Positions 46,701 to 58,700 of a stretch of DNA of 64,000 bases are shown one piece after another. Origin of the DNA: Streptomyces sp. NRRL S-646 (GTDB lineage Bacteria > Actinomycetota > Actinomycetes > Streptomycetales > Streptomycetaceae); contig NZ_JODC01000007.1 in assembly GCF_000720765.1 (NCBI RefSeq), positions 310,001-374,000 on the forward strand, in the 5' to 3' direction. Each line of letters begins with the position of its first letter. The first letter of the stretch is position 1. Below the pieces are notes generated by a model, which saw nothing but the letters and a program-made list of their open reading frames with translations, had not been told where the DNA came from and did no database searches. The position numbers were made by a program, and so were the translations under genes.

Positions 46701-49700
46701 CTCCACCTTGCCGAAGGGCGTGTCGCCCGCCAGGAACACCGGCCGTCCACCGTTCAGCATCTCCTCGATCACCGTGCCGAATCCGGACGCGGTCAGCGAC
46801 GGGCCCAGCACGTCGTGGATCAGCCTGTCGTTGATGCGGTCGAACTTCGCCACCCGTGCCGACGCCGTCCGCCCGTTCTCCACCGACCACTGGTCGAGCC
46901 GGCGTGCGATCTGCTGGACCAGCTCTCCGCCGGCCTCCAGCCGGTACAGCTCGACGTGCCCGTTGCCCCGGCCCGTGTTCGCCGGCGCCCTCACCGCCTC
47001 CCATACGTCCGATGTCGCGGCCACCTCGGACGGTTCCTCCAGCCGTGTGTCCACGGCCGGTTGTGCCGCCGGTGTACTGCCGACGGGCTGCGGTTCGGCG
47101 TCCGCGTCGGTCTCGGCCGCGTCGGTCTCGGCCGCCGCCGCGCGGTACCGTTCGGCGTCGTCGGCGATCAGACTGGCGATGTCCTGCTCGGTCAGCTCGC
47201 CGATACGGTGGATCTCCCGCGCCGGTACCCACAGGGTGGCCGCGTCAGGCACGAGTGCCCAGCTCGACCGCTCGTCGGCCGGGGTCCGGTGGACCATGGT
47301 CGCAAGGTCCTGCCAGGCCGCGTCCTTGCGTGTGCGCACCTCGTACGTCACGTCGAAGGTGACCAGGTACCCGCGTTCGACCCACTCGTCGGCGGACATG
47401 GCCTCAGCACCATGTGCGGTGGACGTGCCCTGTGTCCTGGCGTAGATCAGTGAGCCGCCGAGCTCGGCGCCGACGGAGGTGTGGAGGTCGTTGAGCGGGG
47501 TCATGACGCCGCCGGCGAGCTTGCCCTTGACGGACCACCCTCGCTGGGTGTCCGACGTCTGCTCGACCTGGCCGACGCGCGTACCGCCGAACGTGTGCTC
47601 CTCGTCGACCGCCACGATCCGGGGGTCGCCGAGCCGGGCCGACAGGTCCACGCGCGCGAGCAGTTCGCGGTTGCCGGCGAGTCCCGCCCGGTTGTGGCTC
47701 TTCAGGGTGACGGTGTCCTTGAATCCCACGGTCCGCTCGAACCCGGCCATGCGAGCCGCCGGACCGGTGAAGTTCTCCAGGACGTCCAGGGCGGCGTTGC
47801 GCTCGTTGATCTCGTCCGGTGTGCGCTCCAGCCAGTTCTTGCCCTGGTGCTGGTCGAACCCGGCCGGGGCACTGCCCAGCAGCGGCCGGCGGTAGAGCTC
47901 CCGCCAGCTCGTTCCGCCTGGTGCGGACAGCATCCCGGCCACCGTGCTCTGCAGCCCCGGGACCGGCTTGAGCGAGTCCAGCCGGTAACCGGCGGGCAGG
48001 TGTCCCTCGCGTTGGACGGGCCGCGGCGTGTCCCCTTCCCGCCACAGCGGGGCGGACGGTTCGGCCGGCGCCGGCGTCGGTTCCGCGAGCGGCACCAAGG
48101 TCCGCTCGGGCACTGCCACCTCGACCCGGCCGGGAATCGTCGCGGCCGCGTAGCCGGCGGCCGCGTCCGCCTCACGCCACCGCGCCACCTCGCCCGGCGC
48201 CGACCAGCGGCCACCCACCCGGACCTCGAAGTCGACCGGGAAGTCGAAGTGATGGATTCCCGTGCCGCCGCCCAGGGGCTGTTCGGCCCGCAGGCTCTGG
48301 GTCACCTTGCGGGCGACGACCTGGTTGGCCTTGTAGGCCAGTCCGGTCCCGAGGTACTCGACCTCGTGCGTCGGGGCGATGGATCCGGCGCCCGCCACCC
48401 CGACGGAAGCGTCCTTCCGCCGGGTGACGGCGGTGTTCTGGGCGTGGCTCGCGGCGACGGTTCCGCTGAGCGTCACCTGCGCGCCGTCGCCCAGGTACCG
48501 GCCGTCCGCGGGTCGTAGTGCACCGCGGACGAAGACGTCCGGGGCGCCGCTGCGCCATGCGCTCAACGGGAAGCGTACGCCGTCTCCGCTGTGCGCCACT
48601 TCCCGCGCGTGCTCCCGCAGGAAGCTGCGGAACTCCGTCGCCACGTCCGGCAGTCGGGCGGCGTCCAGCAGCCCTTCCGCCTCCAGGCGGTGCAGAACCC
48701 GGCCGGCGATTTCCTCCACCGTCTCGTCCGCGAGCCGGTAGGCGGCGTCCAGCCGGTCCGCCACGGTGAACCGGCTCGCGCCGGCCGGCTCCGGAGTTTC
48801 CGTGGGGGGTTCTTCGAGCGCCGCGGCTGCAGGTGTGGCGTCTTCGGGTGTGGCATCCGTGGACACCGTGCTCCGGGTGTCGTCCGCCGGCGCCGCGTCG
48901 TCACGCTCCCGCGTCCACAGCGTCGCCACACCGCCGTCCACCCGCTGCGCCACGCCGTCGTGGCCGCCCACGCGGACGACGAGGGTGAACTCCGCCTGAC
49001 GCTTGTGGACCGGTCCCCTGTACGTCTCCTCTTCGGTGCGTTCGCGCGTGTCGGTGACGTCGGTGACGTTCTTGGTCATGCGGTAGCCCAGAACGACCGG
49101 ACCGAGAGTCCCGGCGATGTGGGTTGTGTTGCCCACGCCCAGCGTAATGCCACCGCCCCAGCGCCGGGTCACTCCCTGTCCCCAGGTGCTCTCCGCGCTG
49201 ATCCGGTGGGTACGGGTGACCGTGCCTTCCGCCTCGGGGAGGTCCCGTACGACGATGTCCTTGGCGATGGCCACCGCGATCTGGGTCCTGCCCCAACGGC
49301 CCTTGAACGGGAAGGACTTGCGGACCACCTGACCGCCGAACAGTTCCGGCGCACGCCCTGGAAGCTGATCCAGCCAGGCACGCAGTTCCCGCGCCACGGG
49401 ATCGTTCACCCGGAACGTGCTGCCCAGCGCACCCTCCACGGCCTGGAGGACGCCGGGGCCGACGCCTGCGAACTCGGCGTGCAGCACCTCCTCGGTGCGC
49501 CGCTGCCCCGCGTCCTGCGCCATGGCGGGCGGCGTGACGGTGTCCGCGGTCGGCTTGGGCCAGGCGAGCGTCACCGGTATGTGGACGACGTCCTCCCGGT
49601 TCCTGGCCCTGCTCCAGGGCCAGCGGCCGGGCTTGCGCACCGAGACGCGGTACGTCACCGTGTGGCCGGCCTGCGCGACCGGTACCCCGGTCTCGGCGAT

Positions 49701-52700
49701 CTCCGTCTTCATGTCGCGCTTGGTCTTCGTGGACAGGCTCGTGTCCCGGGCGTTGATCAACCCGGCGATCTTTCCGGCGATCTGCAGGAAGGGCAGGGGG
49801 ATGCGGGCCGCCCGCGGCTCGAGGGCCGGTTGCTGGCGCGTGACCGACGCGCCGCGGTTCTCCGCGGCGCGGGTGCGGCTGAATTCGAAGTCGTCGGTGG
49901 CCGACGCCACCCCGTGCGGGGTGCCGAGACCCACGGCTTCCACCACCACCTGCGGTCCGCCGTTCGCACGGGCGCTGAAGTCGACGCGGTATCCGCCGTC
50001 CAGGGAGTGGTGGAAGTGCTCCTTGAGCTGCTCGTCCGAGAAGGCGCTGTCGATCAGGGCGTACGTGGCGTGGTCGGCGGCGGTGCGTCCGACCATCCGG
50101 ACGATCGCGGTGCGCACGTCGAAGCCGTCGATGTCACCGGTCACCTTGGGCCGGTCCGCCCGCGCCCGCCGCATCAGTTCGGCGGGGTCGAGCGGGTTGT
50201 CGCTGCGGCCGAGCACGTCCTCCAGGTCCGCCTCGGCGAACAGCTGGGTCAGCATCCGCCCCTCGGTGGCGGACCGGTGCGTGACGGCGGGCGCCGGCTG
50301 CACCAGGTCCGTGGCGCCGCCCGGCGCTGCCGGCTCGGCGGACTGGTGCGGCTGCCCGGTGGTGGTGTCGGCCGTGTCCTGCTCGGGGAGCTGCTCCTGC
50401 CGTGCCTCGGCCGCCGGTTCCTCCACCGCGTCCAACGGCAGGTCCGGGCCCGCTGCGTCCGTGTCCCCCACCGGCTCCGGCCGCGAGGACACCGCGGAAT
50501 CCTCGCCCGCAGCACCGTCCGTCCGCGGCGGCCGAGACCCGGCAGGCTCCGCATCGCCGTCCTGCCGCTCCGGCTCCTCCACCGCCCGCGCCGCCGACTC
50601 GGCGTCCGGCTGCGGCGGCTGCTCCGTGAGACCGTCCGGCTGCTCCACGACGGGCCGCTCGAACAGCACTCGGGGCGCCTGCCCGTCCGGCCCCGGAAGA
50701 ACCGCGCGCACGTCGCCGCCGTCGGTGGCCTCCAGTACGGCGTGGTCGAACCGGCCGCCGGCGAAGGTGACCGGCCTGCCGTCGTCGCCGACACGCAGGG
50801 CGATACCGGCCCGGTAGTCGAACTTCCAGTGGCTGCCGGGGAGTTCGTGGCCGCCGGGCGCGGCAACGGTCTCCTCCAGGCGGTGCCCGGTCTCGGCGTC
50901 GACCACGATCCGCTCCAGCGGCGACGTGCCGGACGCGGTGGGCACCAGGGCCACCCTCTCGCCGTCGAGGTCCTCCGCCCGGTGCAGCGTCGACGGCTCG
51001 CCCGTCGGGTCCAGCAGTCGGGGCTTCCCGCCCGGGCGGGCCATGTCGAACCGCAGCTGTCCGAGCCCGTCGGCGAGCGGCTGGTCCTTGGCGATCACCC
51101 TGCCGTCGGCGAGGTAGTGCAGCCACCGGCCGCCGTCCTGCTCCAGGACGCTGAACGCCGCCTGGTGACGGTCTCGCAGGTCACGGGGGGCCTCACGGAC
51201 GACGAACCGGTCCACGACCTCGGGGGCGCCGTGGAGCCGGTACCGCACGTCGATGCGGCCGTCCTCCTGCCGGACGTGGTCGACGGCCACCTTGAGGCCA
51301 CGCAACTCCCTGGGCCCGAAGTCCGGAACGGCCTCGTGGTGGACGACCTCGTGCCGCTCGCCGGCGAACCGGGTGACCAGGCCCGTGGGCGTGTGGACGA
51401 CCTCGTGGCCGTCGTCCACCGCGGTGATCGTGAAGTCCTGGTCCGATCGGTTCCGCTGCCGTGCGCCGAGGTGGTCGGTGAGGGCCTGGCGGGCGTCGTC
51501 CACCGGGTCGTAGGCCGCGACGCCGGGGCCGCGCACCAGTTCGTCGGGGAACAGCCCCTCCGGGGTGACGTGCTCCCGCAGTTCCTGCTCCGTCAGAGGG
51601 CCCAGGTGGCGGTACCGCTCCCAGTCGTCCTGGTACCGGAAGCCCAGGGCACGGCGGGTGCCGGCCTTGCGCGCCCACGCGTCGGCCCCCGCGAGAATCT
51701 CGTGGAGCGTGTGGTGACCGGCCGACAGCATGTCGCCGACGATCGCGAGCCGGAGCCATCTCAGGTCGATGTCCGCGTTCCAGACGCGGTTGGCGAAGTA
51801 GGCCTCCTTCAGGAAGATCTGGGTCGTGCCGGAGATCCCGGACGCGACGAGTCCGCCGGTGCGCTGCGCTTCCGCGTGCGGCCCCGCACCGAACACCCTG
51901 TCGTCGAACGGCACCGGCTCGCCGTCCTCCGCGACGGGCAGGAGGCGTATGCCGGTCTTCTCGGCTCCGCTCTTCCACGACGTCCCGCCGTCCGACCAGT
52001 CGGCCTCCCGCTCGCTCAGGGGGACGGTCTCCCGGTACGCGCCATGGACCGGCTCCGGAACGGTGGGGTTCTTGTCCTCCCAGGGCTGCTCGGCGTCCTT
52101 GCCCTGCCGGATGTCATCGAAGTCGATGCCCAGGGCCTTGGGGATGACGTTGTTGTAGCTGCCGTTCATGAGGAAGCCCATGTGCTCACGGATGTTGCCG
52201 TGGCGTACGACCTCCTCCGCACGGTCCTCGCCCGGACCGACGGCCCCCACGGAGGCGCGGCGCTGGGTGGCGAACTTCGCCCGGTCCTCGGGATCCGCGT
52301 GTTCCCAGGCCGCCTCGACGAACTTGCGGACCGCCCGCCGCACCTCGGGGTGCTGCACCAGGTAGGCACCGAGCCTGCGCTCGAAGCGCTCGGCCTCGCG
52401 CTGGAAGGCCAGCCGCTCCCGGTCGGCTCGGCTCGCGGGGGCGTGCGTGGCCGCCTCCGCGGGGGTGGGTGCCCCGAAGCCTTCGGGGTGCAGCCAAGCG
52501 ACGCTGTCGTTCGTGCCGGGCCGCTCGAACAGGACGCGCCGCCCCTGGTCCTCGTCAGCCGGCCGGATCACCCGGAGCCTGCCGTCGTCGGCGAACTCGA
52601 TCAGGCCGTGGTCGAGCGGACCGTCCACGGACGCGCCGTTCTCGCCGTTCGCGGCTTCCTCGCCGTGCTCGCCGTTCTCGCCGTCCTCACCCAGGCGTAC

Positions 52701-55700
52701 GGCCGTTCCGGTCCGGAAGTCGAGCTTCCAGTGCGTATAGCCGTGCAGTTCGCCGCGCTCGCGCGGCGCGGCGACGGTCTCCTCCAGCACACGCGCCTTC
52801 CCCGTGTCGACCACGAGACGAGCTTCCTCCCGCCCCGCGCTGTCCTGGCGGATCACCGCCGTCCGGCCGTCGCCCAGATCCCGCGTCGTCACCACGAAGT
52901 CGCCGTTCAACGGCCCCGAGGGCCCGACGAGTTGCGGCTCCCGGTTCTCGCCGAGCCGCAGGAACAGCGGTGCGAGGCCGGCCGGCACGCGCTCGCCGGC
53001 CGCCCCCGGAGACAGCGGTATGTCCCGCGCCACCAGTCGCGCGCCGCGGCTGTAGTGGTGGCGTATGCCCTGGCGGGAGTCGGTGACGGTGAACTCGACC
53101 GCCGGGTGCTGTCCGAGGTCCGCGGATGCCGGGCCGATACGGAACCGTTCCAGCGCGGCCTCGGGGCCGTTCAGTGTGAGGTTCGGCCCGCCGGAGGTGT
53201 GCCGTACGACGAGCCGAAGGTCGTCGAGGGCCGCGTCGTCGCCGCCCAGCAGCGGGAGTTTCTCGAAGCGCGGCCGGCCCCTGAGGCTGAAGTCGTACTG
53301 CGCCTTGACGCCGTTGACCGCACCGGGCACCCCGACTTCCACGGTCAGGATGTCCGCCCGCGAGAACCGCACCGGCACGTCGATCCGTTCACCGCTGCCC
53401 TGGTCCACCAGACGCAGGGCCTCCGGCTCTCCCAGGGGCGCGTCGATGCGCACCGACCGGTCGCCGTCGGCGAACCCGATGCGGAAGCCGAACGCTCCGG
53501 GACCGACCGGCAGTCGGCGGCCGTCCGCCATGACGTCGCCCAGCGGCGGGCGTTCGAAGAGCAGCGTGGAGTCGGGCCCGTCGCTCAGCAGTCTGAGGCC
53601 GCCCTCCTCCTCGGTGACCACCGAAGGGTACGAGGAGCCGTCCGCGGTGACGGGACGCCCCGTCTCGTCCAGGCGCACCGCCCGGGCGCGCGGGTGGTCG
53701 ATCTCCCAGTAGCCGGTGACCTTCCCTCGTCTGCCGCGGATCGCGACGGTCTCCTTCAGCAGCCGGCCGGTGGCGCCGTCGACTTCCAGGTGCTCGATCG
53801 CGTCGGCCGCCGCGTCGGAGCGCACCAGCTTCACCCGACCGCTGCTGTCCAGCGGACCCGCGCTCCATTCCTGCGACGGCGTACGGTCCGCCTCCAGCAC
53901 CTCGGGACCCTGGCCCGGGAGCGTCGCGTCGTACCGGAGACGACCCAGTCCACCCTCGATCCGGACCTGACGCTCCATCACGACAGCCGTGGCGTCGACC
54001 GTGTAGCGGTGGCCGTGGACGTCGTCGACGATCTCCAGCCCGCCCTCCTCCTCGAGCCCGGTCGTCTCGTTCGGGGATGCGGCATAGAACCGCGCGTTCG
54101 CCCCTTCCCCGCTCTCACCCGCCAGATCGCTCCACAGCGCATCCGACCCGTCTCGCTCGAACTCCCGGTGGACCACGAGCTTCACGGAGGCCATCTCCGA
54201 AGGCGCGTCCACCAGCCGGAACTCGCGCGAGGTCCACGCCGGCCCACCGTCGACCAGCTCGAAGGTGGCGCGCAGCCCGGTCGTGTCATGCACCGCGGCG
54301 ATGTCGCCGTCCTCCAGCGCGGCGACGGTGAAGCCGTCGACATGCGCCCCCTGCGACCGCTGGGACGCGTCGAGCCACTTCTGCGTCGCCTCGGCCGCGT
54401 CCTGGAGCAGCTTGTCGTAGGCAGCTTCCCGCCGCTCGACCGCCCGGACGTAGTCACCGGAATCCACGTCGGCCGCGGCCAGTCGGGCCCTGGCGTCCAG
54501 TACCGCCCGGTCGACCATGTCGAGGGTCTGCCGGGTCTCGCCGGAGCCCTGCTCGGAGCCGCTCTCGCGACTCACCGGCTGCGAGGGCGCCTCGTCGGGG
54601 ATCGGCGACTGCGTACGCGGCTCTTCGGGAACGGCGGCGGCCCCTTCGGAGCGCACCGTGGACACCGCCTCCTGCTCTGCGCCCGGCTCCGGCGCCTGCG
54701 AAGGCTCGGCCGTGGTCTCGGCAGGCTCGAGCAGCGCCCGGGAAGGCCCGTGCGACACCGCCGTCCCGCCCACGGCGCGCGCCTCTTCGGGGCTCGCCCC
54801 GTCCTCGACGGCACGGGCCTGCTCCGCCGTACGCGCCTCATCCGGGATCACCGCGTCCTCGGCAGCAGACGCCTCCTCGGCGCCGTGCACCTGCTCCGGC
54901 GCACGCACCTCTCCGGGAACCGTTGCCTCGCCGGCGGCAGGGACCCCGTCGGGCGCAGGCCCTGCCTCGGCCGAACGCCTCTGCTCCGGCGGACGCACCG
55001 CCCCGGGACGCGTCACCTCACCAACGGCAGGCACCTGCCCTGACGCCCGCACCTCCTCGGAAACCCTTGCCTGCCCGGCGGCAGGGACCCCGTCGGGCGC
55101 AGGCCCTGCCCCGGCCGAACGCCCCTGCTCCGGCGGACGCTCGGGCTCTTCCTGGGCAACCGTCCCGTCCCCAGCCGATTGCGCCGCCCCTCGCCGGGGC
55201 GAGCTCGCCAAGAGGTCCGCCAAGGTCGGCCGTGGGTGGGTGATGGTGATGACCGCGCGGCGGAGGGCGCCCGCGCCGTCGGTGGGGCTGGTGCCGGGCG
55301 GGTACTCGCGGCCGCGGGACGTGACGACGACGCGGAAGTGGGCGGCGTTCAGTGTGGCGGGCGCCCCTGCCTCCGTCAGGTGCCTGCGGAGGCGTTCGGT
55401 GAAGGCCCCGGCCACCGCCTCGGCTCGGTCCTGGCCGCGCAGGACGGCCCGGCCGTAGTGGGGCCGCCCGAGTACGGTGCCGTTGCCGTGACCGCTGATC
55501 GACACGACGGGCAGCGGCCGTCCCCGCTCGGCGGCCGCGATGCCCTCCTGGGCCGTGCTCGCGGCGAGAGCGTCGATGGCACGCACGGCATCGGTGGTCA
55601 GCCGGTGTGATCCCCGGTCGAAGAGGATGTGCCGGGTGACCGGCTCGGGCGCCGGCATCTGCTGTGCCGAGTGATCGAAATGGCGTGCGTCGGTCTGGAC

Positions 55701-58700
55701 GGGCCTGGGCCTGGAGCCCGGCGCGGTCGGGGCGGCCGCGACGGGGCCGTCCGCCAGGTCGGAGCGGCTGGAGACCGGGTCGAGGGCGAGCGTGCCGGGG
55801 TCGGCGAGGAGCGCCGTATGGGCGGGCGTCTCCTCGTTGCCGACCGCCCGGATCCGGTCCAGGGAGTCGAGGACCCACGTCAGCTCCGGACCCGGCTGCT
55901 GCCCGCCCAGCGCCTCGGTGATCCGGCCGCGCATGCCGGCGGCGAAGGCGCGGTACTCGTCGTTCCTGGCTGGGAGGACGGTGCTGTCGCCGACCTTGAA
56001 CCGGTAGTCGTCGACTATCTCCTTACGGCGTTTGCCCAGTTCGCTGAGCGCAATGCGGACGTCGCGCGGCGGGTCCTCCCCCAGCGCGGCCGCGGCGTGC
56101 TCGCCGAGGGCCTCGAAGCCGGAGCGGATCGCGAACCGCTCAGCCAACAGCTCACCGTGGACCCGGCCCAGTTGCCGGTCGGCGGTCCTGCGCTGCCCCC
56201 GCAGGGTGGGCTGCACCTCGGTGAGGCGGTAGTCCACCGGCCTCTCCGACGGGTTGCTGGTGAGGAACTGCTCGTACTCCTTGTAGAGGGTCTGCGCGAT
56301 ACGCGCCTGGGAGGCCCAGAGGCTCACGTGGTCGCGGACGAACGCGTCGACGGCCGCCCGCTTGCCGGCACGGTCGTCGATGCCGTTCTTGAGGTGCTCG
56401 GGGGCGTGCTGGTCGAAGTACGCCTCCACCTGCTTTCTCGACAGGTACTTGTCACCGGGCTCGCGCAGCCCGGGGTTGTTGTAGTGGGCCGCGACGATCT
56501 CCCGGAGTGTCCTCGCGTTGGCCTCGTTCGTGACGGGACTGACGAAGCCGTTGCCCTCGGTGAAGACGGGGAGCCCGGGCATGCCCTCGTTCGGGACGCC
56601 GAGCCTGCCGCGGAGTTCGCCGATGGGCCGGACGTCGCCCCAGGAGTCGGGACGACCCTGCGTCGGTCCGTCCGTGTAGGTGCGCACCGAATTGGGCAGC
56701 GCCGACCGGCGGAGCAGTTCGAGGGAGCGGGGGTTTCTGATGCCGAACTGGTTGGACGCGTAGGGCTTGTCGACGTTGAAATCGTCCATGATCTCGCCGG
56801 GCCCGTACGCGGAATCCCCGGCGTTGTGCTCGGTGACCGCGCCACGCGAGATCTCGTTGGCGATGCGGAGCGGCACGAGGAAGGACCGGATCATCGGCTC
56901 GGTCGCGCCCTGGGTCTTGTACTTGTCGATCCATTTGATCTGGCGCAGGGGCTGGCCGATGCTGACCCAGAAGACGCTCTCCGTGGGTTTCTTGGCGTCG
57001 TAGTTCGGGGTTCCGGTGTGGATCTGGACAACTCCGTTGGCGTCCAGACCGACTTCCTTGTACTGCGGTTTGTCCGCGCCCAGTTCGTCCCCGAACACGG
57101 CCGAATAGACCGTCACATACGGTTCACCGTCGATGACGACGACCTCGGGGATGTCGCGGTGGACGAAGCCGGCTCCCCTGGGGGCCGTTACGCGGCTCGC
57201 GCTCACGTACTGCGCGCCGGGGACGGCCAGGGTGCTCCGGTCGGTGTCGAAGGCGTTCAGAGCCCGGTGGGCGGCGTTGACCGACTCGTCGGTGTACTGC
57301 GTGTCGGGCAGGGTGTCGATCAGCTGCCGTGTCTCGTGGACCCAGGCCGCCCGGCGCTGCGGAGCGACACCGTCCAGGAACGCGCCGATGCTCTGCCGCA
57401 GCTGCTCGGGATCAGGGTGGGGCCTGACCACCAGGCGCTTCAGCTCGTCACGGAACCGACCGAACCGCCGGTGTTCCGCAGGGTCACCGGTGGTCTGGCG
57501 GACGCCCTTCGTCCTGGCCCTGGTCGACGAGGACTCCGTCAGCGGGTGGTCGCGCACTACCGGGCCGGAGTCCACGGCGTTCTCGATGGCGGCCAGGTAT
57601 TCCTTCGGAACGCCCGGAGAGGGTGCCTCGACGACATCGGCCATGATGCCGGTACGGCTGGACTTCCCGGCGGTGTTGCGGAAGACCGACTCCGGCGCGT
57701 AGTAGGTGTCCGGCAGGCCGATGAAGTGGCCGAACTCGTGCAGGCCCAGCAGGTCGTTGAGCTGTCGCCGCTGCGCCAGCTCCTCGGGGCGAAGCCCGGG
57801 GTCCTCGCTGTGCATGCGGAAGTGCAGCTGGTCGGAGCGGCCGGGCTCGGGCGACGTGCTGATCTCGATCGCCTCGGGGTGGTCCGGGACGTGGCTGAGG
57901 TTGAGATCGATGTGAAGCTGATCGCCGGAACGGGGCAGCCGTAGACCGGTGTTGAAGTGGTCGTCCAGCGCCTGCCGCCAGCGCGCCTCGTACCGCGGAA
58001 GCATGTCCTGGTGGAAGCCGTCGCCGAACCGCACCGGCAGGTGCAGGTTCAGGTTGCGCACCCAGCGGCCGTCCTCGGCCTGGATCCGGCGCACCCACGC
58101 CCGGATGAGGGTGCTGCTGCCGGGCAGCGTGCCGTCACCGGCCGGCCGGCCCCGCTCCGGATCGAAGCGCTCGGTCCGCAGTTCGCTGCCGACGGCGTCT
58201 GCCCGGCGATGCCGCCACTGCTCGGGTCGTACCGGATCCGCCGCCGGGAACACGAGTGCCTGCGACGGACGACCGACGTCGCTCTGTACGGCCGATGCCC
58301 CGGCCGGTGCCTGCGAAGGCCGCTGGCCCCCGGTGCCCAGGAGGCTCTCGAGCGTCGCGCCCTCGCGCCGGCCCCTGGCCAGCCTCTCGGCCAGCATCAC
58401 ACCCTCGACGGTTCCCCGGCGGGGACCGCCGTGCAGGTGGATCTCCTGCGCCACCCGCATGGTGTGCCAGTACTGCTCGGGATCGCGCTTGAGCAGCGAC
58501 GGACTGATCAGACGGTGCCCGACCAGGGGAGGCAGGGGCTCGTCGACCACCGTGTCGAACCGGTTGTAGGTCCGGGTGACGAAGACGGCGCTGTCCCAGA
58601 GGGCATGGGACTTGCTGATCGTCATCTCGGCCAACTGCTGTGCGAACCGCCGCAGTTCCTCGGGTACCTCCACCGGCGCCGACATCTGCGTCCCGGCGAT

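Noticed and set aside
48591..55043. A 2150-codon open frame on the plus strand
   Set aside because: It lies wholly antisense to the giant ORF. Its translation is Arg/Val/Gly-rich with no domain, as expected for a shadow frame in very GC-rich DNA, while the minus-strand frame has clear domains.
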